Assembly (NCBI GenBank): GCA_034406715.1 | Contig: CP137874.1 | Location: 310,001-374,000 of the forward strand | DNA from: Rhodotorula mucilaginosa | Lineage: Eukaryota > Basidiomycota > Microbotryomycetes > Sporidiobolales > Sporidiobolaceae | Length of the DNA: 64,000 nucleotides | Direction of reading: 5' to 3' | Part shown: one piece after another, positions 34,508-44,820 of the stretch | Layout: every line of letters begins with the position of its first letter | Numbering within the stretch: the first letter of the stretch is position 1 | Position numbers and translations under genes: made by a program | Notes under the pieces: model-generated | Databases searched by the model: none | What the model saw: the letters and a program-made list of their open reading frames with translations, nothing else | Told to the model about the DNA's origin: nothing

Positions 34508-36192
34508 ATGGCGACCACTCCCCCGACCTCGACCGCGCACGACCGCAGCGCGCCGCCGTCCGACTCATCGGCGAGCCTCCCCACTTCGTCCTCATCAGCA
34601 ACCGCGCCCGCACCACTCGCCATCCCCTCTGCGGGCACCCAGCAGCCGTCCAGTGCCCTCTCGGCTTCCCTCAAGGCATTCAGGGAACTCGCAGCCGTCC
34701 ACAAGGGCGCGAGCGAGAACGCCGTCGAGACCCACCACCAGCAGCAGCAGCACCCGTTCGCGACCGACGAGTTCAAGCAGGCGTACCACCACGCCAGGCG
34801 CACCAGCTTTGGTCAGCAGGCGGGAGGCACTCAGCAGGGGCTGAGCCCGGGGCATGCGGGGCCGCTCCCGGCGCTGTCGACCTCGCCGTCAACTTCATCA
34901 GACGCCGGGACTTCGGCAGGCTCGTTGCCGACTCCGCCCTCGTCGTCGCCGCCCCCGACCACGACCAAACCGCGAGCCTCGACGACGCAGACCACAAACG
35001 GCGGTACCAACACCGCCACCAACGGCAACTCGCTCAAGCAGAAGAAGCCGTCGTCGACCCTCGGCGGAGTGTGCGAAGCTCCCGAGATCGCACTCGAGAA
35101 CGGCCAACTCGGTCTCTCGGACCAAGACTTGCTCGGCGTACCCATCTCGTCCTCGGGCAGCACCGTCACGGCTTCTCCTCCTCCTTCCACTCAAACCGGT
35201 GCAGGCACCGGCATGTTTTCCGGCGGCGCGAAATGGGGCTGGACCTCTTCGTCGTCGTCGTCGTCTGCGGCAGCTTCCCCCGGAACGACCTCGCCCGCGG
35301 CGCTCGCGTCTCCCCCGATCGGGAGCGTCGGGTCCGCATTCGCACCCATGAGTCTGCCCGTAACGGGCGCGCTCGGCGGACCGGGAGGAGGCGACAGCGA
35401 CCTTCTCTCGCCGACTCACCGGCGGAGGGGTTCCATCTCGTTTGCGACCCCCGCCACCACCACCGCCGGTGGTGGCAGCTCTTCGGTAACGACCGCCGTA
35501 ACCTCTGCCGCTGGGACAGGAATCCCGATCCCAACGAGTGCCAGCAACGGCGTCACGAGTCCGCTCGCGACCTCTCCGCCAACGAACGACCCGTTCCGGA
35601 TGATGCAACCCCTCACGAGGGTCGTCAGCGCCGGCGCCGCCTTGCAGACTCCGAACGCGGCCAAGAACGGATCCGCAAAGTCAACGTCATCCTCCGGCGC
35701 GGCGGACGGGTTCGGCTTGTTTAGGAGGTTCTCGATTGGAGGTTTGGGAGCTCGGAAGGTGAGTTCGATTGTCTCTGCCCGTCGAAACGTCGCCCGCTCG
35801 GAGCTCCATACGGTGCTTTCGGAGCGGTCTGCGTCTGTATGTAGTGGTGATCTGACTCGTCCTCATCCGTGCGCTTGCAGACCCGTCCCGCTCCTGCGCA
35901 GCCTCCCTCGCCTCCTTCCAGCTTCGGGAATCAGCACCAACACCAACTCGGCGGCGGCAACACCTCGTCCAACCTCCCCGCCCCAACACTGCTCGAACCG
36001 ACGCACGCGTCCCTCTCGCCCGCGACCATCTCGACCACCGAAGCGAAAGCGAAACCGCCGCCGCCTCCGGGTGTCAGGGGGAGGACGCTCGCGCCTGCTG
36101 GAGTTGGAGGTGGAGGCGGAACCGGCGGCGGAGGGACCAAGCCGAGGAAGTTGAGCCCGATGGGTGAACGGATCCTCCGAGGAGGGTACTGA
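34508..36192 (+). CDS. Large disordered Ser/Pro/Thr-rich protein, function unknown
   Basis: Two exons, 34508-35758 and 35881-36192, give 520 residues. I do not recognise the family. Almost the whole protein is low complexity (Ser, Pro, Thr, Gly, Ala, with QQQQ and HHQQQQ runs), so it is probably unfolded. Three short, denser blocks stand out and may be binding motifs: SASLKAFRELAAVHKGAS with FATDEFKQAYHHARRTSFG (helical, ending in a basic site RRTSF), GLFRRFSIGGLGARK at the exon junction, and the extreme C-terminus RKLSPMGERILRGGY. RRTSF, RRRGSI and RRFSI all fit basophilic kinase sites (R-R-x-S/T), so PKA-type control is a fair guess. A role in signalling or as a scaffold is inference only. 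Confidence 0.7.
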
Positions 36193-36890
36193 ACCCAACG
36201 AACGACTTTCGGCCTTTCCAGTCCCGCCCACCGTCGCGATTCGCCAGTTACATCTACATACATACATAGTTCTCGCCATCCTCCGCCGCCTCGACCTTTC
36301 GGGACTGTCTGTGCCCCCCGTCCTTTTCACGAAGAAGACAAGCATACGCCCCCCCCCCCCCACCCCCCCCTTCGTTCGTTCCTGCAGCAGAGTCTCGTCC
36401 CGCAGCACCCCATCTCGTCCTTCTTCGCTCCCTGTCGTCAAACATATGATCATCTTCTCGTGTCGGTCTCCGCTTGTTCTCAGCCTTGTTGCGTCTGTTG
36501 TACTACCACCACTCGATTGCGGGAACATTTCCCTCCCTGGTCTTGGGCTTCTCTGTCTTTCGTACGCGTGTAAAACAAAGGACCTTCCCTTCGTCCTGTC
36601 TCTCTCCTTTCCCTTCCGAATTTGGCTGTTTCCCGTCGCTACCACCGCGAAGAACTCTCCCGACCTTATAGCCAGCGCGCGACGACCGTTTGTTACGATA
36701 TGAAATTACGATGTGTTGCAGCCTTGCAAACCTCGACGGGATCAGTGGTGAGCAGAGGCCGAGATAACGCCGTTGACCGCTGGGACTGCCAGAGTCCTGC
36801 GCGCGGCGGCAATGGCACAAAGTCAGCACGCCGGCTCCCAAGATCACACCAGTGCAAAAAAGAGGCTCAAGAGAGCCCGTCCGACAGAAC
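36193..36890. other. Convergent intergenic stretch with C-rich tract
   Basis: About 700 bases between the 3-prime ends of the disordered-protein gene and the phenol hydroxylase gene. It holds a run of 13 C, one A and 8 C at 36349-36370. The plus-strand sequence beyond it is pyrimidine-rich, like a long 3-prime untranslated region. No gene recognised. Confidence 0.5.
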
Positions 36891-39649
36891 TCACTTTGCC
36901 ACTTCCTGAGGTCCGACCTGGGTCCAGTCGGGCGGAGACACGGTCTTGACCAACGAGCCAGGATAGCCACCTTGCGGATCCGGACGCATGAACCGCGAAA
37001 AGTAGTCGTCGAGGAGTGCCGTATCCTCGAGGCCGACGACGAGGCCGACATCTGCGGAAAGCGGGTCAAGGAGACGGATGGTAAGCGAGACAGCCACTGG
37101 TACAACTCTGAACTAACGTGAGGAGAGACTCGCATTGGTCAGGGCGAACAACGACGATGGCTCCTTCTTCTTTGGAGATGCCGTACGCCTCGTAAGCCTT
37201 GCCGTCGCCGTGATAGTCTGCAAGGCATCAAGCATTAGCGACGATCAGTGGTCATCGGGTCAACCCGATACCGGCTATGGGCGACTCACGCGAAGGTCCG
37301 TCGACATAGATCCGGTCGTAGTTGTGCGGATGGAAGATAGAAGGTTGCGGAAAGTCGTAAAGCTCGAGCGACGTGCGCTCGGCGCAGTCTAAGAAGGTAA
37401 CCTGTCAGCGACTCGGGGTATTGCTTCGGAGAAGCAGGTCAAGGCACGCACGAACAGTGATAACATCGACGACATTCCACCGCTTTCGGTCAGGCGGCGT
37501 GTATTTGCTGACGACACTGTCCGGACCATCGAGATAAGCATTCAAGCGTCGCAAACGTTCCATGACGGCGGGCTGCGCGACATCGCCCGCAAAGACCAGG
37601 ACGCGCCACGCTCCGGTGAAGGGGATGCGAGTCGTGAGCTGATCTGCGGTCGCCGAGGCTTGGTTGACGACTTGCGCGGAGAAGAAACGCTCGCCGACGG
37701 GCAGTTTGGGCGCGAGGTGTTGCCGGCTGAGGGCGGATCCGACAACGAGCGAGTCTCCATAGCGGATCGACATCCCGGCGCTGAAGTAGTGACCTACACG
37801 AAGGAGAGTGGTCCTAGTGTCAACCAGCAGTTGCGGAAGGACAGCAAAAAGAACGCACTCTTGGCAAAGACATCCTTGAACTGTTTCAGGTCGACGCCGT
37901 CCTCGCCGTCCGTATCAGAAGCCGGTTTACCCGAGAAGAGTCGTGAGAATTGGGTGTCAAAGTCGATCAGCGTCCGCGCGACGACCTCTCGCTCGGTAGC
38001 GTACGTTTCGAGCAGGTTGGGTTCGGCGGTACCGGTCAAGACCGAGCCGAGCTTCCAGCAGAGGTTCCACGTGTCCTGCATCGACGTGTTCATTCCCTGA
38101 CCCGCTTTTGGGGAGTGGGTATGGCATGCGTCGCCAGCGAGGAAAATTCGATTTGCGCGACCGAACGACTCGGTCATGCGCTGGCCGATATGATAACCCG
38201 TGTACCACTCGATGTGCTCAGTTTCGAGAGTGTAAGGATGGAGGATCTTGCGCGCCGTCGAGAGGATCGTGTCGGGCGTGATTTGGCTGCGGTCGAGGTA
38301 CTCGCCCGGCTTGACTTGAATCGGGAGCTGGATGTACAGCCGGACGAGGCCTTTCGGCTGCGGAATGACCATGACCGAGCCGGCATTGGCGCTGTGTACG
38401 GCGCATCGCATGCGAATGTCGGGAAAGTTGGTCAGGGGGATCATATCGAGGACCCCCCAGACAAAGTTGGTCTGGTCGCCGATCATCTTGATGCCGAGCT
38501 GCCGCCGGGTCCAGCTGTGAGCGCCATCGCAGCCGATGAGGTACCGCGCCTTGACCGTCTCGATTTGGTTCTCGTCGCTCTTCTTGCTGTAGAGTTTCGG
38601 CGTGGTCAGGAGGAGATTCGGAGCACAAGACGGATCGGCTTGAAACGATGAACTTACTAGAGCGCTTCTTCCTCGGCAGCCGATAGCAACGAGCTTCGAA
38701 ACAGTCCACTTCGAGTGCCTCCGTTCTCTCCCGTGTATGCCGTCGGATTCGACTCTTCGTCCGACAAGTGTCGGACCTTGAGAGTGATGGGGTAAGCTTG
38801 CGTATCCTTCGATGCCGCTTGGTCGAATTCGAGCGTCTCGGGCAGCATGCAGCGTTCGGGCGCTATCTTGCCTTGCGAATGATCCTGGGTTTGCGTTTGT
38901 CAGCATTCTGTACAGGTGCGACCGTAGAGAAGCTGAGTCTTACCGATGCATCCTCGAGGAGATGAGTTTCGACTCGAGCTAGGAGGGACGGCGAATCAGT
39001 TTGCCAGCTTCGGAGCGACACCGAAAGGTTTCACTGACCTTGATGGAGGATAGTTTGCTGGAACCGAGAGAGTCCGGGGATCGTATCGGGAATTTTTGCC
39101 GTGCGCAAGAGGCGACCCGTCTCTGGATCCGGGTTCCAGAAATTGATCTCGCTCTGCGCGCGCCAGTCCAAGTAAGCGTTCTTCCCTCTGCCTAGTGCTC
39201 GGAAAAAGTGACGCAGAGTTTACCATGGGAGAACCCTCCTTCTGCACCTTCTCGATGAACCCGAGACTCTCAAAGATTTCGAGAGTTCGCGAGTTCAAAC
39301 CATCCGCTTGACCTGCTCGCGCGATTCCAAAACGGCTCAGTTCGACACTCGCGTCAGGCTCTGAGAAGCTGAACCACGTACCGTTATCGAGCTTTGCAGT
39401 CCGTTTGTCAAAGCACCGCACGGTCAAGCCGCGATCGGAATAGCGAGAAAGGACGTCAAGCGCCTGCAGAGAAGCTCTCGTTCCGTCAGTCGGTCTTCTC
39501 GCCTCACGTCGGCGCAGGGGCGGGTACAGCCAGCATGAACTCACCATGCAACCTGCCGGACCCGCGCCTATGATTGCCACATCGACGTAGGAGATGTTTT
39601 CCTCTCCTCCGACGGCGGCTGAAGCGGCCGATGTTTCTGGCGCCACCAT
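36891..39649 (-). CDS. Phenol 2-monooxygenase (FAD-dependent phenol hydroxylase)
   Basis: NADPH- and FAD-dependent aromatic hydroxylase that turns phenol into catechol, like the Trichosporon phenol hydroxylase. Starting at 39649: YVDVAIIGAGPAGCM (dinucleotide-binding GxGxxG), ARAGQADGLNSRTLEIFESL, then ARYLIGCDGAHSWTRRQLGI (GD-like motif), RIFLAGDACHTHSPKAGQG (second FAD motif GD), NTSMQDTWNLCWKL, and a thioredoxin-like C-terminal domain with GAWRVLVFAGDVAQPAVM and DRIYVDGPS through RPDQYVGLVVGLED. All the key motifs are present, so it looks active. It has many introns; one, at 37052-37133, needs a GC donor. No neighbour belongs to catechol breakdown, so it is not in a degradation cluster here. 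Aromatic induction is expected from the family. Confidence 0.93.
37052..37133 (-). other. GC-AG intron in phenol hydroxylase gene
   Basis: The donor reads CAAT|GCGAGT at the 37133 end and the acceptor TCCGCAG|AT. This joins RPDQ to YVGLVVGLED, the conserved phenol-hydroxylase sequence, in frame. No GT donor nearby does so. Confidence 0.82.
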
Positions 39650-40041
39650 TTTCTCGTTTGCGGGACCTGCACGAGAGAGGAAGGAGAGTCGTCGAGAGCA
39701 GCCAGTCAAGGCAGAGCAGAGGTGCAAGAGTGCAAGCGGACAACAACTCAAGTCGGATCGGTCATTCCGTCGAGGAGATGATGTGGGGCGCACGCGCGCA
39801 CGGAAGCCAACTTCCGCCTCCTCGTTTTTGGCAACCAGCGTTGTCAGCCGTCTCCATCACGGCGGGGAATCGGTCAGAGATTCTGGACTCGATCCGAGTG
39901 TTCTGAGTGTGCGTGTAGCATAGTCAAAGATGTAGTCGTCAAGAGTCGGAAACCCATGCCAAGTTGCCCCCGCCCGAAAGTGCAAAAAGAAAAATCGACG
40001 ACTTTTGTCTTCGTTGCAACCGGGTTAAGGCTGCCTCAAGG
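39650..40041. other. Phenol hydroxylase promoter and TLG2 3-prime flank
   Basis: About 390 bases between two minus-strand genes. It should carry the phenol hydroxylase promoter (left part) and the terminator of the TLG2 gene (right part). No operator recognised. Confidence 0.4.
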
Positions 40042-41791
40042 TCACGTCGGAGGCACAGCGCGTGGCACAAAGTCCTGCCTGTAGAGTATCGGTCGCGTCG
40101 CCTTCTCGGCGGGACTAGACCCCCGTTCCCGTACTGGCGGATCGTTCCTTTTCTTTCTCGACGACGATGTCCGGTGCTGTCGCCGCCCGTTCAGTTCCTC
40201 AGAGATCTTTTGCGCGATTTCTTCATTCGTGGCGATATGGTCTTCCCCCGACGACGACGATGATGGTGCAGAAGTGGAAGAGGAGGAGGTGGGAAGGAGG
40301 TGTTTGGGCGGACGGAGGGTGAGGACGATGATGCACCCGATGACGAGGAGGATGAGGAGGAAGATGAGTTGACATTTGCCGGATCGGCGTTGATACCTGC
40401 CAACGAAAGAAGACGTGATTCAGCTCGTGTGACCTCTACTCAGTGCGTCGGATTAGCGAGGCTTCACCTCGTCGCCTGGGTCAATTCCTCGACCGCGCCC
40501 TTGACCTCTGTATTCATCTGCTCGACATTCCAATCCACTCGATCGAGCAAAGTCCCCTGATCGATCACGAGGCTCGAGAGGTCTTTGAACATGTCGGCGA
40601 GGTCGGCGATCGACTGCGCGATCGAGTGGATCTCGGCGTTGCGGCGGTCGACGGCGTCGGTCGCGGCGAGGGTCGAGGGGGCAAAGAGTTGTTGTTGGGC
40701 GAGGGAAGGAGTGCCCGGAGCGAGGGCGTTGCGGGACTGGGTGGAGCAAAGGTCACGGTCAGCTTTGGTGTTTTCTGGATAAGCCTTGTGAGGACTGCCG
40801 GATCGTCGCCGCTTGGCCGCCGCCAAGGTCCGACATCTCACGATCGACTCACCGTCTGTTCATCGTCTGCCAATGCAAAGAGCGGGTCGTACGCCGCCTT
40901 GGTCTGCATCTCGACCGCCCTCGACTCGTGCCCTTTCAGTTCTGTACGGGGATTGAGGATTCCGGTCTGCCATCAGCGCGACTTCCTTCAGCACTGCCCC
41001 CCGCTGCCCAGAGACTCACGTCGCAGGTAATCGGCCTGCTTCTTCCTGAAGGTGGTGCTCAACTCTTGCACGCGGGTGGCGAGTGCAGTCTGGACGTTGG
41101 CGGCCATGATCAAGTCGATGCGCTTCAACTCTGCCTCGACCGGATCTCGGGGTCGGTTCGCGAGGAGCGACTGGGACTGCTCGGCGATGCGCCGGATGTG
41201 CGATTGGCATGTGCGGAAGTCCTGTTCGCGCTCCAAACACACGGGAAGGCGTCAATGCCCGGGTTTTCGCGAGCACGGAGGAAAGGGGAAACGAGACGAA
41301 CCGCTGTGATCGAGGTTGCGAGGGCTTCGATCTCGCGTTCTTCGGCTGTACGGTCTTTGAAGCCGGGCAAGAGGTGTTTGGCGTGCAGCTTGTCGAGTTG
41401 GACCACTGTCGCAAGGTCAAGGGTGAGCAGATGACCTCGCCCCCCGCCGCAGGCTCTCTCTCGGAAGGGACGCACTCTTTGGTTTGATGGCGAGGACAAT
41501 GTCGTCGACCTTGTCGGCCCAGTCGAGCCATTGCGGCGGCAAGTGGTGCGCCCCACTTGACGGGGATTTCCTCCTCCTCGCTCCAGAGCCTCGACCGAGC
41601 GCCGGGGTGGACAGTCCCTTTGAGCGAGGATCTGCGCCTTGGATGAGTCCGGCCGTCTCCTCTGCCTCGACGAGGTCGTCGTCGTAGTCGTCGTCGTCGA
41701 GGTAGCGCGGCGTGAGCGGAGTCGGCCCGACGCGACTCTCGCGGTACGAGAGGAACAGCGAAGTCCGACTGCGCGTGAGGGGCTGCTGCAT
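40042..41791 (-). CDS. TLG2: Syntaxin-16 type Qa-SNARE, TLG2
   Basis: Target SNARE of the trans-Golgi and endosomes. Starting at 41791: MQQPLTRSRTSLFLSYRES, the typical Tlg2/syntaxin-16 N-terminal peptide that binds Vps45. An acidic stretch (DDDDYDDDLVE) follows, then the three-helix Habc domain (PPQWLDWADKVDDIVLAI to KQADYLRREL). The SNARE helix runs AEIHSIAQSIADLADMFKDL then SSLVIDQGTLLDRVDWNVEQ, with the central ionic-layer Gln in VIDQGT. A membrane anchor follows (CQLIFLLILLVIGCIIVLTL). Unlike most SNAREs it has a long Ser/charged tail of about 90 residues beyond the anchor, which would be lumenal, with its stop at 40042; yeast Tlg2 also has such a tail. The promoter is shared with the CCCH gene. 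Confidence 0.93.
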
Positions 41792-41997
41792 CCCAGTCCA
41801 CAGTCTAGTCCGAGTAGCTATGAGCGGGGTCTCCTTCGAGTGCTCGACCTGCTTCAAGTTGAACGAACCAAGTGGCGAACTCTCTCCTCGCTCTTCTGCT
41901 TGCCGCACTGTCGTCGCTGGCGGAGTTCGGAGAGCAGGGCACGGCTCAAGCAGCTCGAGAGACTCGCTTAGGAGCGGGGTCACCACAGGGCGGGAGC
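41792..41997. promoter_or_regulatory. Divergent promoter, TLG2 / CCCH gene
   Basis: Only 206 bases separate the two divergent start codons, so both promoters and leaders must be compact or overlap. No TATA box seen. Confidence 0.5.
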
Positions 41998-44013
41998 ATG
42001 CAGGCGACTCAGACTACCGCCGCGACGACGACGGCGGCCGCAGACTCGAGGTCGCAACTCTTTGACAACTGTGAGCGCGAGGGAGTGCACACCAATGCAG
42101 GGCTAATCTCCAAGCTGACGATTGCCGTCCCCTGCCCGCAGATGTGTACTATGCAGCCGAGGCTGCGAGGATAGCCCGCGATGCCTGCGAGGGGACCGAC
42201 GAACTCCAGAAGCGCATCGACCAGCTCGAATCAGAGCTCCAGGTCTGGAAGTTGGGACACCAAGAAGCGTCCAAACAGGCGAGGGACGCCCAGAAACAAC
42301 TAGACGTGGTCCGCTTTATCTCCCTTTTTCCTCCTCCAAAGCGCGGAAAAACTGATCAATCCCCTGGCAATCGCTCCTGGTGTACAGATCGGAGACCAGA
42401 TCGCCTACTGCGTCCTGGACGGAGACGGGTGCATCTTCCACCGAGACTTGATCTCGAAAGGCCGCGAAGGCGGTCGCGAAGCCGCTCGCCTCCTCAGCGA
42501 GCACGTCTCGAACTACGCCGAGGACCAAGGCGTCAAGGGTCAGCTCACCGTTATTATTCACATCTTTGTAAACAAGCAAGGCCTCGCAAAGGTCCTGTCG
42601 GTGAGTCATCTCCGGCCTCCGCCCCCAACCCTATCCGCGTGGCTCTCGGAGGGGAACTGACTCCGCGCACGCGAAAAAAGTCTTGCGACATTGCCGACGA
42701 AGCCACCTTCTCCAACTTCCTGCTCGGACTTAATGCCGCCCATCCCGGTATCCTCGTCAGCGATGTCGGCGCCCAGAAGGAAGCCTCCGACGCCAAGCTG
42801 TCGCACTCTCTCCGCCTGTACGCCAAACTCCCTTCGACCAAAGTCGTCATCGCCGGCGCCGCCCACGACGGCGGCTACGCCCACTTGTTCTCGTCCCTCG
42901 AGACCGAAGCGCCCCTCTTGTTCCGCAAGATCACCCTCCTCAAGAGCTATGCCGACTCGGCGTTCGAGATCAAGCGCCTCAGTCTCCGCACGACCTACTT
43001 TGATCGCCTCTTTGAACCGCGCAAACTCGTCGCGTACGGCGGCGGCGGCGGTGGCGCGACCAATTCGTCGGGGAACAACACGTCGACGACGGCGACTCCG
43101 AGAAAGACGACCCCGAAACCATCGACGACGACGACGACGCCCGGACCGCCGCCAGCCATGGCGCCGCCTGTCGCGCAGAAGGGCGTCACGGCGTCCTCCT
43201 CCTCCGCCGCCTCGACGCCGAAAGCCTCAAAGCAGCAGCAGCAGCAGCAGCAAGAAGGATGGAGCACGATCGCGACGACCAAGCCGAGCAAGGCGGTTCC
43301 GCAAGAGGAAGCCGGTTTTACCAAGGTGGTCAAGCCCCTCAAGCTGCGTCCCACCGACCCAGCCAAGGTGCGCCTCCCTTTCTTCAGTCAACTTGGTACC
43401 CCCTGATAAACCGTATGCTGATCGGATTCCTTCTTCGCTAGCCTCTCTTCAAGCAAGTCCCGCCGGTTTGCAACCAGCACTACCTCAAGTGAGTCGAATC
43501 TTGTTGTCCCCAACCGCATCCACTAACCGGTGCATCCACTAACCGGTCAAACAACGTCACGCAACCCCCCTGCAGCCCGCCTTGCCACGATAACTGCCGC
43601 TACGGGCACCACTACGCCCTGACTCCCGCTCAGCTCGTCGAGTTGAAGTCGAACGCCAAGAAGAGCCCGTGCGTCGCCGCGCTCAAGAGCAAAGAGTGCC
43701 GCGTCCCCGGGTGCCCGCTCGGTCACGTGTGCCCGTACGGCGTCAATTGCAAATATGGTGACACGTGTCGGTTCAACACGCCCGGTACGCCTTTTGGTCT
43801 GGCGCTCTCAAATGTCGCCGAAATTGACGTGTGCGTGCGCTCCGTACCTCCCTTGCAGGTCTCCACCCGCCCGGTACTCCCGGTCGTCGTGACGGTGCAG
43901 CTTGGAACGGGAGCGAAGGATTCGGCACCCGCAAGGCCAAGTCGTCCTCCAGGTCGAACGGGATGGACGGCGACGACGACAGCGGGTTCGAAACGACTAG
44001 CAGCGTCGACTAA
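41998..44013 (+). CDS. CCCH zinc-finger protein, probable RNA-binding
   Basis: Conserved fungal protein. A short first exon (ends at 42070) and a coiled-coil (EGTDELQKRIDQLESELQVW) lead to a globular domain: IAYCVLDGDGCIFHRDLISK, LTVIIHIFVNKQGLAKVLS, CDIADEATFSNFLLGLNAAH, RKITLLKSYADSAFEIKRL. This matches, from memory, the uncharacterised domain (Pfam DUF7923) that precedes zinc fingers in fungal CCCH proteins. A low-complexity linker with a Q7 run follows. The C-terminal zinc fingers have CNQHYLNPPCHDNCRYGHHY and CRVPGCPLGHVCPYGVNC then CKYGDTCRF. The end is Ser/Asp-rich. A role in mRNA control is inferred from the CCCH type. Six introns by my map, including ones at about 42308-42387 and 43490-43573. 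Confidence 0.85.
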
Positions 44014-44820
44014 AGGAGTCGCTTTGGTTTGTTGAGGTCCCCCCTTTTTCGCTTTTGCTTTTAACAACTCGAAAAGGTTTATAATCGATGGTGCCAGTGA
44101 GAAACTTGTCGACAAATGACGTTGTCTGGCCCCGCGCGGGGACGTACTCAAGAGCCGGGGAGGGAAACATAAGATTGAGTGCATAGACTCGATTCATGAT
44201 CTCGCGACCAATCTGCGACCCCGCAACCGAGAGGGTCAGCGCTCAGATCTTTCCGGCGGCCGGAAACTTCGCAGCGGTGAGTGTCCAGATCTGCACTTCA
44301 AGACACAGCCTTCGAGAAGCTCACAAGATCGTTCGCTGCTGGTAGGGTTCTGATTGCCATCATGCCAAAGTGAACACGCAGGCCTTACATAAGCCAACAA
44401 GTGCAAGGCGGAAAGAAAGCACGCGACGAGACTGAGAGCCAGCGGAGGGAGGACCTTCTCGACCGCGGCCGGTCAACCTGCAGGGTCAACCTCTGCGTGC
44501 GTAACTACCACCCTGTTTTCGCAGGGAAGCTATTTTCAGGCTCACCGCGACGGTTCTCTGCAGGGTCCCCATATGCATGCGGGCATCAGGATAGACTTCT
44601 GAGTTCAATCACAGAGCTCGGTCGCGGCGTCGCACGACCGGAGCGCACTTTTCGCGCGATCTGAAGATCAACTGCTTCTTTACCCTGTACCTTTCGCTCT
44701 ACATCCAATTAGACGAGCTTGCCCGCTCATCGACTGCGCTTTGGTGTGCCGCTCCCGACTACTCGTCCGAACCGCGCTCGGAAACAAACCCCTTCGACGA
44801 TCGCACTCTCGACTCGAACA
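44014..44820. other. Intergenic stretch upstream of ZIP transporter
   Basis: About 800 bases. It holds the 3-prime flank of the CCCH gene and the ZIP promoter. Open frames (for example 44401-44664) show no domain. No zinc-response element recognised. Confidence 0.4.

Noticed and set aside
39964-40263. Possible small plus-strand gene with a CLRC motif
   Set aside because: Overlaps the TLG2 3-prime coding end and lacks the remaining cysteines of a zinc cluster.
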